Below, piece by piece: positions 8,325 to 18,136 of a DNA stretch of 64,000 bases (position 1 is its first letter; the number at the start of each line of letters is the position of its first letter). The stretch is from Chitinophagales bacterium (GTDB taxonomy: Bacteria; Bacteroidota; Bacteroidia; Chitinophagales; Chitinophagaceae): NCBI GenBank assembly GCA_020636575.1, contig JACJXP010000004.1, forward strand, positions 62,001 to 126,000, in the 5' to 3' direction. Both the position numbers and the translations under genes were made by a program. Below the pieces are notes generated by a model. It did not search any database. It saw only the letters and a program-made list of their open reading frames with translations, and was not told the DNA's origin.

Positions 8325-8762
8325 TTAACCTTCATTTCTATCATAGGGAATAATACTGTCCCATTCGTCAGCAGTTGACCTTGCTACGAAAGCAACTACC
8401 GGTTCTGTATCACTCATATTAAATACTTCATGTGGTACACCAGGCTTGATGTAAATGAAATCGCCGGCTTCATTCTCCAGTATCTTTTTTAAACCGGGGC
8501 CAAACTCATGCCGCACTTTTCCTTCGAGTATATAAAGGATCAGTTCAAAGCCATCATGTATATGTGCATAGGCCACACCACCGGGGGGAATGGTAGCAAT
8601 ATTTGCCGAGAGTTTGGTGGTACCCACATTTTTGGCTGACATGCCCTGTTTATAATGAATACCGTTCCAGTTTCGTTTGACGCCTCCGCCACGGATGGTC
8701 ATAATGCCATCATGGTCTTCCACTGCATTCAGATCAACTTTGTCTTTGTCATCTTTCAGCAT
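8325..8762 (-). CDS. Cupin domain protein
   Basis: A 145-residue single cupin. The two conserved motifs are visible: AYAHIHDGFELILYILEG (metal His and Glu residues, motif 1) and GDFIYIKPGVPHEVFN (motif 2 with His). There is no signal peptide. Such small cupins act as metal-dependent dioxygenases, isomerases or sensors; no substrate is suggested. It lies between LtrA and DUF819 on the same strand, with gaps of 52 and 29 bases, so it is probably co-transcribed. Confidence 0.85.
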   Translation of the reverse strand: MLKDDKDKVDLNAVEDHDGIMTIRGGGVKRNWNGIHYKQGMSAKNVGTTKLSANIATIPPGGVAYAHIHDGFELILYILEGKVRHEFGPGLKKILENEAGDFIYIKPGVPHEVFNMSDTEPVVAFVARSTADEWDSIIPYDRNEG

Positions 8763-8814
8763 ATCGTATTTTTTAATATTGACTTCTTCAGCCTGTGAGT
8801 ACTAAAATTATGTT

Positions 8815-10017
8815 TTACTCTTTCTTGTATCTATACCGTATCCAGAAACTTACACCGCTGAATACCGGAATAAATAATAACAGCGTAATGATGCCCAAAA
8901 AGATCGGGGTGTTTAACCATTTTGAAAATAATGGAACCAATAAAGCAATTGCTGTTACAGCAAGCAGCACTTTTACAGTAGGCCGCACATAGGAAAGATC
9001 TCCCTCCTCTTGTTCCATTACAGCAGTAAGTGCTACGATCATCAACAGCAATACAGCCATTGCAATACAAAATATCCATAGCACGGTACCATGTACTCCT
9101 GTATGCATATCTTCAAGCAACACTTTTATACATGCTCCTACTACACTCATTGCAAATAGGAGAGGGAAATGCAAGAATATCAGTAGCTGCAGATAACGGT
9201 AGCCTGTTCTTGTGTCCCGTTGGCTGGTAAGGTCAAAATAAATACTCCATAATAAAAAGGAGATCAGGATACCCAGAAAAAATGCAATCCATGCCACCGG
9301 CTCTTTATGTTGTATCTCTGCTACGCCACTTACTGTTCCCAGTATACTTTCTGCCAACACAATGATTGTAAACAAACCAAAACGTTCAATGATGGCTTCT
9401 GATGCAGTGAATACCTGTCCTCTTTCTTTCATCCCCTTTACAATGGTACGGGCACCGATAAGTCCGGGACTTAAATTCAATAGCAAAACAACGATCCATA
9501 CAGGGGCTACATATTTATAATCTAAAAAATATGATATGATCAGCAGTAGAAAAGCGATAAGATAATTAGTTGTATAAAATCGGCTGAACACCCTATGAGA
9601 AGGGTCCCAGAAGCCCACACTCCACCATATATAAGTGATCATGATCTGAATAAAGATGAAGGCAAGGGTGAGTGATTGATGATGCCCTTCAAAAAAACTA
9701 TGAATAGTTATAGCGATGGCAGCCATTCCCAGCATTTGCCAGAAGGTCAGCAATCTTGTACGGATATTATCACCACCATGGAGATCATAATACTGGCTGC
9801 CATTGATCCAGGACCAGAATATCATAGTGAACAATAGAAAGGCATTAGCCACCTCATGCCAGGTGGGATGTGCTGCCAGTTGATGTGTTAATTGCGCAAT
9901 AGCGGCTACATAAACAAGGTCATAAAATAACTCAAGCCAGCTGACTTTGCGGTTATGTTTTCGCTCATTAAAATTTTTAGGGGCACCCCACCAGGGCTGC
10001 TGATGTATCCTGGCCAT
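8815..10017 (-). CDS. ltrA: Low temperature requirement protein A (LtrA) family membrane protein
   Basis: A 400-residue protein with about eleven hydrophobic segments. The N-terminal SWLELFYDLVYVAAIAQLTH block is the family hallmark of LtrA, named from a Listeria cold-growth mutant. Further family-like blocks are ERFGLFTIIVLAES near residue 210 and the aromatic membrane segments. The biochemical function of the family is unknown. It leads a minus-strand group with a cupin and a DUF819 protein. Confidence 0.88.
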   Translation of the reverse strand: MARIHQQPWWGAPKNFNERKHNRKVSWLELFYDLVYVAAIAQLTHQLAAHPTWHEVANAFLLFTMIFWSWINGSQYYDLHGGDNIRTRLLTFWQMLGMAAIAITIHSFFEGHHQSLTLAFIFIQIMITYIWWSVGFWDPSHRVFSRFYTTNYLIAFLLLIISYFLDYKYVAPVWIVVLLLNLSPGLIGARTIVKGMKERGQVFTASEAIIERFGLFTIIVLAESILGTVSGVAEIQHKEPVAWIAFFLGILISFLLWSIYFDLTSQRDTRTGYRYLQLLIFLHFPLLFAMSVVGACIKVLLEDMHTGVHGTVLWIFCIAMAVLLLMIVALTAVMEQEEGDLSYVRPTVKVLLAVTAIALLVPLFSKWLNTPIFLGIITLLLFIPVFSGVSFWIRYRYKKE

Positions 10018-10056
10018 TTTTGTTCTTATTTATAAGCTTCCCTTAACGGGCATGCA

Positions 10057-10818
10057 TCAGTATTCTATTGTGTATTCAAATTTCTCGGGTCCGTCTAATA
10101 TCTCCAGCATATTGTATCTGATTCCAACGGTTAGTTTATCATCCGAAACCTGTAATAAGGTGTTATCCACTTTTTTAGCAGGGGCGGGCAATTTAAAAAC
10201 AATAGAACTGGTCATACTCATCCCGGTGGCAGCTAACTGCTGCATCTGACTTACTTCGGGGTTTTGCTTTAATGCATTATAACGTTCCATATTTACTTTA
10301 CGGCTTATTTTACCGTTTTCAACTTTCACATCGTAAACACTGTTCAGATCGGGCATAGCAGGTGCCTGTTCTACACCGGTAGGTGGCTCATCGCTCTTTC
10401 CACCTAAAATATTCTTGAAAACCCCCTCAGTGGCATTGATGCTTACAGCACCTGACAATAGTAGCTGGAGTTGTTGTGCATTGCTAAAAGGGATGGTGGT
10501 AGTGAACTTAAAGATCTTTTCCTCTGTATTCATCATTAAATGAAGCTCACCGTTTTTGAGTAATTCTTTCATCTCCTCACTTTGGGTGGTATCTGCTTCT
10601 GCAAGCGCCTGCATTTGAATGGTAGTATCCATTACTTCTTTGTCAATATCCTCGCCATTACCCATGGCCTCTGCCATTTCGATCAGTGTACTCATATCTA
10701 CTGTGCTGACAAAGGTTCCGCTTCCATCTTCTTTTAGTTCAATATTGTTGAACTCTTCAAGACAGCCTGTGATGCTGAAGGCAAAAAATGCCAGTAAAAC
10801 AATTTTTAAGCGATTCAT
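10057..10818 (-). CDS. Hypothetical lipoprotein (253 aa)
   Basis: The signal peptide ends in lipobox ITGC (Cys19). The mature part begins with a short beta-rich segment (ELKEDGSGTFVSTVDM), then an acidic helical region, and ends in beta strands. The start resembles lipoproteins with a LppM-like fold, but I do not recognise a named family with confidence. It follows the PLP lyase at a 6-base gap on the same strand, so the two are likely co-transcribed. Function unknown. Confidence 0.8.
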   Translation of the reverse strand: MNRLKIVLLAFFAFSITGCLEEFNNIELKEDGSGTFVSTVDMSTLIEMAEAMGNGEDIDKEVMDTTIQMQALAEADTTQSEEMKELLKNGELHLMMNTEEKIFKFTTTIPFSNAQQLQLLLSGAVSINATEGVFKNILGGKSDEPPTGVEQAPAMPDLNSVYDVKVENGKISRKVNMERYNALKQNPEVSQMQQLAATGMSMTSSIVFKLPAPAKKVDNTLLQVSDDKLTVGIRYNMLEILDGPEKFEYTIEY

Positions 10819-10824
10819 TCTGAT

Positions 10825-11988
10825 TTATTTTTTGAGTGCAGTTGTAAAAGCATCAACAATATATTCTTTTTCCCTGTATAACAGGGTTTCGTTTACAGTC
10901 AATTTACCAATATTATCCCTGCCCGGCGGAGGCATCAGTATAAAATGATCCCTAAGCTCTTTTTGTAATTTTTGTCCATCTGTACCATCCGGGAACTTTA
11001 CCTTGTACGTATTTGTGCCGTTTTCAAGTGCAGAAACGCTGATACCCAGCGGACCCAATGCTGCGAATATCTCATTGGCTCTTTTAATGGCAGCCTGTAA
11101 TCTTTCTTCTATTCCATCAAGCCGGTGTAATGCCATGGCCGCATTGAGCCAGTTGCCAAACATATTACCTCCATGAATTTTAATTAAATGAGGCATTTTA
11201 TCGATCACTTCTTTATCGCCACAAAGTATGGCTCCGCCACTTGCACCTAGATATTTATAAAGGGAAATATAAACGGTATCAAAATACGAGGCGTATTCTT
11301 TCACACCGATTCCGCTCCATGCACTTGCCATATAGATCCTTGCGCCGTCTAAATGTAATTTTATATTATTACTGCGGCAGTACCCACTTATCTTTTTTAT
11401 TTCATCCAGGGGGATCATTCTTTCATCAGTACGACGTACAGGGTTCTCAACAGACACACAACCGATCCCACTTTTAAAAACCTCCTCATGGCCGAGGTTC
11501 TCGATAGCCTGCTTCAATTCTTCGGCTGTAAAAAAGGTTTTGTCTTTTGCCAGGGGCATCAGTCTTTTATTGAAGATAGATTGGGCCGCATCGGCTTCAT
11601 CCCGGTACACATGGCTGGTATCCTGCACAAATACTTTGGTGTTTTCCCCGCTTAATACAGCTATAGCCAGCTGATTAGCCATGGTGCCACTAGGCATATA
11701 GATCGCTTTTTCTTTCCCGGTGACTGTAGCAAACCTTTTTTCCAATTCCTCCACAGCACCACCGTTACCATAGCGATCTACTTTCAGATATTGTTTTTTG
11801 TTTGCTTCTTCCAGTTGTTGCAGGTAAGCAATGCCATCAAAAAAATCACCATCTGCAAAAAACTTAACATAAGGTCCATCTGCGTTGAATGGAGTTTGTT
11901 CTTTTTCATTTGCCCATACGGGTATAGCTGGCAGCAGGGCAGGGGTAAGGGCAAGTCCGGATCTTTTTAGAAAAGACTTTCTGTTCAT
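10825..11988 (-). CDS. PLP-dependent beta-eliminating lyase (threonine aldolase-like), exported form
   Basis: Residues about 35-385 form a fold-type I PLP enzyme of the beta-eliminating lyase/low-specificity threonine aldolase family. YMPSGTMANQLA binds the cofactor, LHLDGARIYMA holds the PLP-contacting Asp, and SLYKYLGASGG contains the Schiff-base Lys. Unlike cytosolic aldolases it has an N-terminal leader, NRKSFLKRSGLAL then a hydrophobic run ending near VWA, which mimics a Tat signal but has RK instead of RR. The ATG at 11988 is preferred over an upstream ATG because it starts this leader. The substrate in the cell envelope is unknown. Confidence 0.85.
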   Translation of the reverse strand: MNRKSFLKRSGLALTPALLPAIPVWANEKEQTPFNADGPYVKFFADGDFFDGIAYLQQLEEANKKQYLKVDRYGNGGAVEELEKRFATVTGKEKAIYMPSGTMANQLAIAVLSGENTKVFVQDTSHVYRDEADAAQSIFNKRLMPLAKDKTFFTAEELKQAIENLGHEEVFKSGIGCVSVENPVRRTDERMIPLDEIKKISGYCRSNNIKLHLDGARIYMASAWSGIGVKEYASYFDTVYISLYKYLGASGGAILCGDKEVIDKMPHLIKIHGGNMFGNWLNAAMALHRLDGIEERLQAAIKRANEIFAALGPLGISVSALENGTNTYKVKFPDGTDGQKLQKELRDHFILMPPPGRDNIGKLTVNETLLYREKEYIVDAFTTALKK

Positions 11989-12084
11989 GGCTAAAGGAAT
12001 TTGATTTGAGGATACCCTAAAGTACGATTTATTCCCTGCTAAACAGGATCGGCAAAATGTTAACAGGAAGATCAAGGGAAAGCA

Positions 12085-12092
12085 TAATTTTG
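12085..12092 (+). promoter_or_regulatory. -7 promoter element (TAATTTTG)
   Basis: TAATTTTG matches TAnnTTTG and sits 30 bases before the start of the secreted protein at 12122, in the divergent region with the PLP lyase. No clear -33 TTTG is present. Confidence 0.45.
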
Positions 12093-12121
12093 GAATAGCA
12101 TATCATATTAAACTCACCTTT

Positions 12122-12676
12122 ATGCGGTTAAGGATCAGGGTCGTTCAATTGTTTTTGTTCTTCTTCCTGTTTATTACAATTTTTAAAGCATCATCGCAAA
12201 CTGTTCAGGAACTCAAGGGGCCTTTTATGGATATAATGTTGTCTTTCCCTTCAGGTTTTGAAAGTATCAAAGGCGAAGCAATGCTGAATGGTACAGATAA
12301 AAACAGGTTCTATGCTAAAGTGAGAATACCGGGAACACAATATTGTGCACTTGAGAAAAATGATAAAACCGGAAAATTTGAATATGTGGCTACGATCAAT
12401 ACAAATGACGAATGGCCTGCAAAAAAGTATGAAGAAGTATATCAACAATGGAAAAAGCTCCTGGACGAACTTGATTTTAACGGCGCTCCTTTAAAGGAGA
12501 TCTCTACAAACAAATATTCAAAGCCCATGGATATATATTACAAAGGAACTGCCTGGCGATTAAGCACCAATGATATTGCTATTGATCCAAAGTTTGCTTC
12601 CTTTACCGTGCGGCTCGAATTCCTTGATCTTGACCAGGGAGGACTGATGTTACAGATATTGGTTACTGATAATTAG
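12122..12676 (+). CDS. Secreted hypothetical protein (184 aa)
   Basis: A strong Sec signal peptide (Phe/Leu-rich, ending KASSQ) precedes about 158 residues with mixed alpha/beta character. No Cys pair or catalytic motif stands out and I do not recognise the family. The next gene, also a small secreted protein, follows after 31 bases on the same strand. Function unknown. Confidence 0.75.
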   Translation: MRLRIRVVQLFLFFFLFITIFKASSQTVQELKGPFMDIMLSFPSGFESIKGEAMLNGTDKNRFYAKVRIPGTQYCALEKNDKTGKFEYVATINTNDEWPAKKYEEVYQQWKKLLDELDFNGAPLKEISTNKYSKPMDIYYKGTAWRLSTNDIAIDPKFASFTVRLEFLDLDQGGLMLQILVTDN

Positions 12677-12707
12677 TATTTTGGATATTAAATAACAACC
12701 TATACTA

Positions 12708-13169
12708 ATGAAGTATTCATTTTTATTTCTGTTTATTTCCTTGTTTGTAACAACACAAATACAGGCGCAGAGTGAGGACCCTGATTTTACGGAAGTTTAC
12801 AGGTATGCCAAAAAAGCTGCAGAAGATAACGGGTATACTTTTCATGGTTATATGAAACTGGATGAGTATAAGAACTCAAAGACCCTGGTTCAGAATATTG
12901 GACCGAGAACAGAAGTAAAAGTGATGTTAATAACGAATGCAGATTGCAATATTTACCTTGGGGCATGGGATGATAAAACAACTAACGATCCAATTGGTTA
13001 CACTAAAGCAGCTGTAAAGAATATCGGGAAAAACGTAAAATTCCAGATAGTCACTTTTTTAACAAAGGATAAAGCCCAGGATATTCTCTTCAAGATGGAA
13101 CTGGTGGCACCCTGCAAGGATATAATGACGCATAACACACGGTTGATGATCCACTATAAAAAATATTAA
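12708..13169 (+). CDS. Secreted hypothetical protein (153 aa)
   Basis: The signal peptide ends at TQIQAQ. The mature domain has two cysteines (in NADCNIYLG and APCKDIM) that could form a disulfide, and an alternating hydrophobic pattern (VKVMLI, KFQIVTF, KMELVAP) that suggests a beta-sandwich. It probably shares a transcript with the gene at 12122. No family recognised. Confidence 0.75.
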   Translation: MKYSFLFLFISLFVTTQIQAQSEDPDFTEVYRYAKKAAEDNGYTFHGYMKLDEYKNSKTLVQNIGPRTEVKVMLITNADCNIYLGAWDDKTTNDPIGYTKAAVKNIGKNVKFQIVTFLTKDKAQDILFKMELVAPCKDIMTHNTRLMIHYKKY

Positions 13170-13309
13170 GGATTTTCTGCATGCACCGGTATTGCCATTA
13201 AGACAACCTCAATTTTTCCGAATTCGTAAGAAATTCGCTTATTTTTTCCCGTTTGCTATTTTAAAAATCAGCATAATTCATTTGCTTCGCTGCCAAAAAA
13301 TATAAACTG

Positions 13310-13825
13310 ATGGCAAGCAAAACAACATGGCACAACCAAATGAGGATTTGGCACCGTTATCTTGGATTTTTCCTGGCAGGTATTATGGCGGTTTATGCCC
13401 TTAGTGGTATCGTCATGATCTTTCGAAATACAGATTTTTTGAAACAGGAAAAGACAGAGAAGAGGATAGTAAAGCCGGGGCTTTCTGCTGAAGAATTGGG
13501 CCGTGAGTTTCGTATTCGGGATTTAAAGTTTGAATCAACTAACGGAGATGTTGTTACATTTAAAGATGGCAGTTATAATAAAGTAACCGGGGAAGCGGAA
13601 CATACTACCAAATCATTACCCAAATTGGTTTCAAGTCTTACTCAATTGCACAAGGCCAACACAAACAGCCCATTATTTTACCTGAATATTTTCTTTGGGT
13701 TATCCCTGTTTTTCTTTGTGCTGTCATCATTCTGGATGTTTATGCCGGGTACCAGTATTTTTAAAAAAGGATTATACTTCACCCTGGCAGGGATTATACT
13801 TACCCTTGTTATGCTTTTTGTTTAA
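13310..13825 (+). CDS. PepSY-associated TM helix protein
   Basis: The 171-residue protein starts with RIWHRYLGFFLAGIMAVYAL, the His-containing first helix typical of PepSY-associated membrane proteins. A soluble loop of about 75 residues with a PepSY-like beta pattern follows, and then two more membrane helices (about residues 120-170). Larger relatives accompany siderophore receptors or flavin reductases. This is a short version with one loop. It stands alone between secreted protein genes. Confidence 0.75.
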   Translation: MASKTTWHNQMRIWHRYLGFFLAGIMAVYALSGIVMIFRNTDFLKQEKTEKRIVKPGLSAEELGREFRIRDLKFESTNGDVVTFKDGSYNKVTGEAEHTTKSLPKLVSSLTQLHKANTNSPLFYLNIFFGLSLFFFVLSSFWMFMPGTSIFKKGLYFTLAGIILTLVMLFV

Positions 13826-13912
13826 AGAATTTTGCTTTATAGATTTATTATTTCTATAAACGGTAACAGCGTTCTGATAGCTTAATTTTAACTTGTCAGG
13901 AAAACAAGTAGC

Positions 13913-14347
13913 ATGAAACATATCTTCATTTTACTGACGTTTTCAGTATTGGTAAAATATGTCTCGGCCCAGGAAAAGACAAAAGTGGAAAGGGCCTGCC
14001 TGAATTATATTGAGGGATTTTATGAGGGAGATACTGCAAAACTTATATCGACCCTTAAACCTACTTTGTACAAGATCGGGTACTGGAAAAATAAAAATAC
14101 AGGAGCCTATGACTTTGATGGACAAATGACCTGGCGACAGGCTATCGACTATGCCAAAAGAGTATCTGAAAAAAAGAATTTTGCTAAACCCGATGCTCCT
14201 AAAAAAGTAGAGATATTGAACATCGGGAATAGCATTGCTGCGGCAAAAGTTACCGCCTGGTGGGGGGTAGATTATATATTATTATCTAAAGAGGGCGATA
14301 AATGGATGATAGAGGAAGTGCTTTGGGAAGGCCCGCTGGAAAAATAA
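13913..14347 (+). CDS. NTF2-like (putative lumazine-binding family) secreted protein
   Basis: The signal peptide ends at VSAQ. The mature 125 residues fit the cone-shaped NTF2-like fold: an N-terminal helix with NYIEGFYEGDTAKL, then a WRQAIDYAKR helix, and strands ending in KVTAWWGVDYILLSKEGDKWMI. This is the layout of the Lumazine_bd_2 family, common in Bacteroidota. Ligand unknown. No operon partner is evident; a CocE-type hydrolase follows after 75 bases. Confidence 0.75.
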   Translation: MKHIFILLTFSVLVKYVSAQEKTKVERACLNYIEGFYEGDTAKLISTLKPTLYKIGYWKNKNTGAYDFDGQMTWRQAIDYAKRVSEKKNFAKPDAPKKVEILNIGNSIAAAKVTAWWGVDYILLSKEGDKWMIEEVLWEGPLEK

Positions 14348-14422
14348 AGATCACAGAGTAATAGGGGCCACTCTATTTAATCACTCCATTTTACTTAGCT
14401 TAGTAAACTTAAATTGATAGTT

Positions 14423-16312
14423 ATGCGCAGGTTTATTTTCTTTTGTTTGTTCAGTTCTCCTCTGTTCATTTTTTCACAAACACCGAAGACCGATAGTGCA
14501 TGGGTGTCGGCCAATTATGAGAAACATGAATATTTTATTCCCATGCGGGATGGAGTAAAGCTGTTCACCCTGGTGTATACGCCAAAAGACCAGGCGAAGA
14601 AATGGCCTTTCCTGATCAACCGCACCTGTTACAATGCATCTAACTACGGACATTATGAACTGCATGGCCATCCGTCTGATTACCTGGTACGGGATGGATA
14701 TATACTCGTTTTCCAGGATGTACGGGGCCGTTATATGAGCGGGGGAGTGTTCACTAATATGACCCCTAATATTCCAGGCAATGACCCAAAGAATAAAAAA
14801 GCAGTTGATGAAAGCTCAGATACATGGGATACCATTGACTGGTTAGTAAAAAATATTAAGAACAACAATGGCCGGGCAGGCATTTATGGGATTTCTTACC
14901 CCGGGTTTTACTCTGCGGCTTCATTACCCGATGCACATCCTGCATTGAAAGCTGTTTCGCCACAGGCACCTATTTCAGATTTTTTCTTTGACGATTTCCA
15001 TCACATGGGTACATACCTGGAAAGTTATACTGCTGCGTTTGCTGTTTTTGGTTATCAAAAAGAAGATACTACCCGTAATGACTGGTTCATGGATAAGATC
15101 ATGCGGTTTTATGCCAATCCCGCTGCAGACGGGTATGATTTTTTTCTGAAAATGGGACCATTGAAGAATATCACAGAGAAATATCATAAGGATAATTTTT
15201 TCTGGAACGAGATCATCAGTCATCCTAACTATGATACTTTCTGGCAGAAAAGATCATTGTTGCCACACCTAAAAAATATAAAGCCGGCAGTGATGACAGT
15301 TGGGGGCTGGTTTGACGCTGAGGATCTTTATGGACCGATCAATATTTATAAAACCATTGAGAAAACAACTCCGGGGGCAAAAAATACGATCGTCATGGGG
15401 CCCTGGGGACATGGTGATTGGGCAAGAGAAAATGGTAAGAGTACACATAATCATTTATATTTTGGCGACAGCATATCTACTTATTTTCAAAGGGATGTTG
15501 AAAAAGTGTTTTTTGCTCATTACCTGAAAGATGAAGGCGATGAGAAATTTCCCGAAGCATTAATGTTCAATACCGGAACCAAGAAATGGGAAAAATTTGA
15601 TGTATGGCCGCCAGCTGAAGCACAGAACTTTTCTTTGAAATTTGGTGAGAATGGGAAACTTTATGTAAATGAACCGGGAAAAGATGATGCTGTATTTGAA
15701 TATATAAGTGACCCAGCCAAACCGGTACCTTATACCTCACAAACAGAAGGCCTGACATTTACGCCACGAAATTATATGAGTGATGATCAGCGCCAGGCAT
15801 CCAGGAGACCTGATGTGCTCACTTTTCAAACAGATGTGCTAACAGATGATGTGACCATTGCAGGTGAAATACTAGCCAAGCTCAAAGTAGCGATGAGTGG
15901 AACAGATGCGGACTTTATTGTTAAACTCATTGATGTGTACCCGGATAATCATCCCAACTATGAGCACAACCCCAAGAATATAAAAATGGGTGGTTACCAG
16001 CAGTTGGTCAGAAGTGAAGCGTTCCGTGGCCGGTTCCGCAACAGTTTTGAAAAACCAGAGCCATTTGAACCCGGAGTGCCTACTGATGTGGATGTTCCTT
16101 TGCAGGATGTATTGCATACGTTTAAAAAAGGACACCGGATCATGATACAGGTACATAGCACCTGGTTCCCATTTATTGACCGTAATCCACAGAAATATGT
16201 AGAGAATATTTATGAGGCTAATGAAGAGGATTTCATCAAGTCAACCATCAAAGTTTTTGGTTCATCCGAAGTGAGGGCAGGTGGTTCACAAAAACCGAAG
16301 AAGGGATTTTAA
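14423..16312 (+). CDS. CocE/NonD family alpha/beta hydrolase (X-Pro peptidase/acylase type), secreted
   Basis: The signal peptide (MRRFIFFCLFSS... ending FSQ) is followed by an S15/CocE alpha/beta hydrolase domain. The nucleophile elbow is GISYPG with Ser158, and the catalytic His lies in MGPWGHGDW. The C-terminal part (about residue 420 onward) is the jelly-roll PepX_C domain, recognisable from DADFIVKLIDVYPD and HTFKKGHRIMIQV. Relatives include glutaryl-7-ACA acylases, cocaine esterase and X-Pro dipeptidyl peptidases. The ATG at 14423 is chosen over an upstream in-frame TTG. It converges with the cyclase-family gene, with only 4 bases between the stops. Confidence 0.9.
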   Translation: MRRFIFFCLFSSPLFIFSQTPKTDSAWVSANYEKHEYFIPMRDGVKLFTLVYTPKDQAKKWPFLINRTCYNASNYGHYELHGHPSDYLVRDGYILVFQDVRGRYMSGGVFTNMTPNIPGNDPKNKKAVDESSDTWDTIDWLVKNIKNNNGRAGIYGISYPGFYSAASLPDAHPALKAVSPQAPISDFFFDDFHHMGTYLESYTAAFAVFGYQKEDTTRNDWFMDKIMRFYANPAADGYDFFLKMGPLKNITEKYHKDNFFWNEIISHPNYDTFWQKRSLLPHLKNIKPAVMTVGGWFDAEDLYGPINIYKTIEKTTPGAKNTIVMGPWGHGDWARENGKSTHNHLYFGDSISTYFQRDVEKVFFAHYLKDEGDEKFPEALMFNTGTKKWEKFDVWPPAEAQNFSLKFGENGKLYVNEPGKDDAVFEYISDPAKPVPYTSQTEGLTFTPRNYMSDDQRQASRRPDVLTFQTDVLTDDVTIAGEILAKLKVAMSGTDADFIVKLIDVYPDNHPNYEHNPKNIKMGGYQQLVRSEAFRGRFRNSFEKPEPFEPGVPTDVDVPLQDVLHTFKKGHRIMIQVHSTWFPFIDRNPQKYVENIYEANEEDFIKSTIKVFGSSEVRAGGSQKPKKGF

Positions 16313-16316
16313 TTGA

Positions 16317-17123
16317 TCAGTTACCGATCCATGCAATGATCCTCAAAGGCCCGCCGGTGCCGTCTTTTATCTTCATGGGCAGTGCAATGATATATGCTCC
16401 TTTAAGTGGTAATTGATCCAGGTTGCCAATATTTTCAAAACCCGGGATGTTTTCAGCATAAAGTACCTGGTGTGTTTTAAAATCTTTTGACTGGCCGTAG
16501 TCGATGCTGGGAGTATCAACACCCACCGCTTTGATCTTTCGGTTCTTTATGAGCCAGGAAGCCAGGTCAGGATGTATAGACGGAAAATGCAGTTTTGCTA
16601 TGGCTGAATCACCTTTTTCAGCTGTGCCAATGTATTTCTCTTTATCGGGGTAATATTTTCCCCAGCCGGTGCGGAATAAGAGGATAGCATCATCAGGAAT
16701 ACTTCCATTTCGTTTCTCCCATGCAGTTATATCATCAGTTGTAACCTGGTAATCGGCATTACCTGCACATTTTTCGGTTACATCAATAACAACTGCGTCG
16801 CCCATTAGTTGGTTCAGTGGTATTTCATCAGAGCTCCATTTGCCTTTTGCAAAATGCACCGGTGCATCCAGGTGTGTTCCGCCATGTTCCGGCGAAAAGA
16901 AGGCATTCGATGAATAATAAAAACCAGCAGGAGTGATGCCGTTGAATTGAGTGTCGAGTTTGAATCCTACCGGGTTATTTGGCCAGTAAATAGTTTGATC
17001 AGAGAAATCATAACTGAGATCGATCCATTGCCCTTTACTCAATAACTGCGACAGAGTAATTTCCTCTTTTTTGACATTACAGGTCATAAAAGAAAAACTG
17101 ATAATCAATAGTATACTTTTCAT
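16317..17123 (-). CDS. Cyclase family protein (kynurenine formamidase-like metal hydrolase)
   Basis: The metal-binding signature HGGTHLDAPVHF near residue 80 defines the cyclase family (Pfam PF04199), which includes bacterial kynurenine formamidases and isatin hydrolases. IDYGQSKDFKTHQVL in the C-terminal half is the second conserved block. An N-terminal hydrophobic leader ending FMTC suggests a lipoprotein, which is unusual for a formamidase and points to a periplasmic substrate. It is divergent from the gene at 17314. Confidence 0.85.
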   Translation of the reverse strand: MKSILLIISFSFMTCNVKKEEITLSQLLSKGQWIDLSYDFSDQTIYWPNNPVGFKLDTQFNGITPAGFYYSSNAFFSPEHGGTHLDAPVHFAKGKWSSDEIPLNQLMGDAVVIDVTEKCAGNADYQVTTDDITAWEKRNGSIPDDAILLFRTGWGKYYPDKEKYIGTAEKGDSAIAKLHFPSIHPDLASWLIKNRKIKAVGVDTPSIDYGQSKDFKTHQVLYAENIPGFENIGNLDQLPLKGAYIIALPMKIKDGTGGPLRIIAWIGN

Positions 17124-17313
17124 GATCTTTTATTAAAATGACTTCTTTATATAAAAATGCTAACTTTAGCTACGATGAAATGAATCCGGTCAGAAGTTTA
17201 TAACAATATACTTTATCCGCTGAACTTCTGAGATTTAATCTTTGCTACTCTACTTTTCATCTGTCCCCATCTAAACCGGAATCAGATTTTTTTAATTATT
17301 AAAACACACTAAG

Positions 17314-18081
17314 ATGAAAAAGCTTAAAATCTTTCTGCTGATTTTCTTATTTGTTAATCTGTCCATGCCATCCTTATTCGGCCAGGACTCAGATAGATAT
17401 ATGCTGTTTGGTGTACATGAGGATGTAGTTTACCCGGCTAAGTTCCAGGATTATGAAAAAGTTATTAATGAACTTGTTGAGAATGTGAATAAGTACAAAG
17501 TCAAAGAGCTGAAATGGATCACTACCAATACAAATGATTTCAGGTATTTGTATGTGTACCCGGTAGCGAATATGGCAGAAATGGATAACGATAATTTTAA
17601 GATACTGGCTGATAAAATGGGGGCGGATAAACTGGGCGATTTGTTTGAAAGAATGGACAAGTGTTATGCAGAGCATTTTAATTATATGCTTATGCTTGAT
17701 AAAAAGCTTACTTATATGCCGGGTGGCATTACACAAACACCGGCCGGTCAAAACTACAGGCGGTTTTACTATGTTTACTTTACGCCTTCAGAAGCCGGCA
17801 AGCTGGAAGAAAGCCTGATGGCAGTAAAGGATCTTTATACAAAAAAAGGATCAAAACAAGAATACCGTGTGTATAGAAGTGGTTTTGGTGCGCCGGGTGA
17901 CTTCTATATGATCGCCGTTGCTGATAAGGATGGCCTTTCGTATGAAACCAATGATGCTGCAAACAACAAGCTTATAGGGAATGATGCAGAAGGTATATTT
18001 TTAGAAATGATGAAACATGTCCGCAAGTTCCAGGAAGTTACAGGAAGAATGAGGCCAGACCTGGAACCGTCAGTTAAATAA
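17314..18081 (+). CDS. Secreted hypothetical protein (255 aa)
   Basis: The signal peptide ends at LFGQ. The rest shows two similar alpha/beta halves (YMLFGVHEDVVYPAKFQDYEKVI... and FYYVYFTPSEAGKLEESLMAV...), each a strand followed by a helix, which suggests a dimeric alpha-beta barrel fold of the NIPSNAP/EthD type. No catalytic residues can be named. A strong terminator follows directly. Confidence 0.75.
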   Translation: MKKLKIFLLIFLFVNLSMPSLFGQDSDRYMLFGVHEDVVYPAKFQDYEKVINELVENVNKYKVKELKWITTNTNDFRYLYVYPVANMAEMDNDNFKILADKMGADKLGDLFERMDKCYAEHFNYMLMLDKKLTYMPGGITQTPAGQNYRRFYYVYFTPSEAGKLEESLMAVKDLYTKKGSKQEYRVYRSGFGAPGDFYMIAVADKDGLSYETNDAANNKLIGNDAEGIFLEMMKHVRKFQEVTGRMRPDLEPSVK

Positions 18082-18100
18082 GAAAATTTGATAAGGTGGG

Positions 18101-18136
18101 GTGCCGGTAAAGTATTTACTTAGCCGGCACTTTTTT
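18101..18136. terminator. Intrinsic terminator between convergent genes
   Basis: A stem GTGCCGG (18101-18107) and CCGGCAC (18124-18130), extended by an imperfect inner pairing, is followed by TTTTTT (18131-18136). It ends the gene at 18081 on the plus strand and abuts the stop of the minus-strand serine hydrolase. Confidence 0.85.
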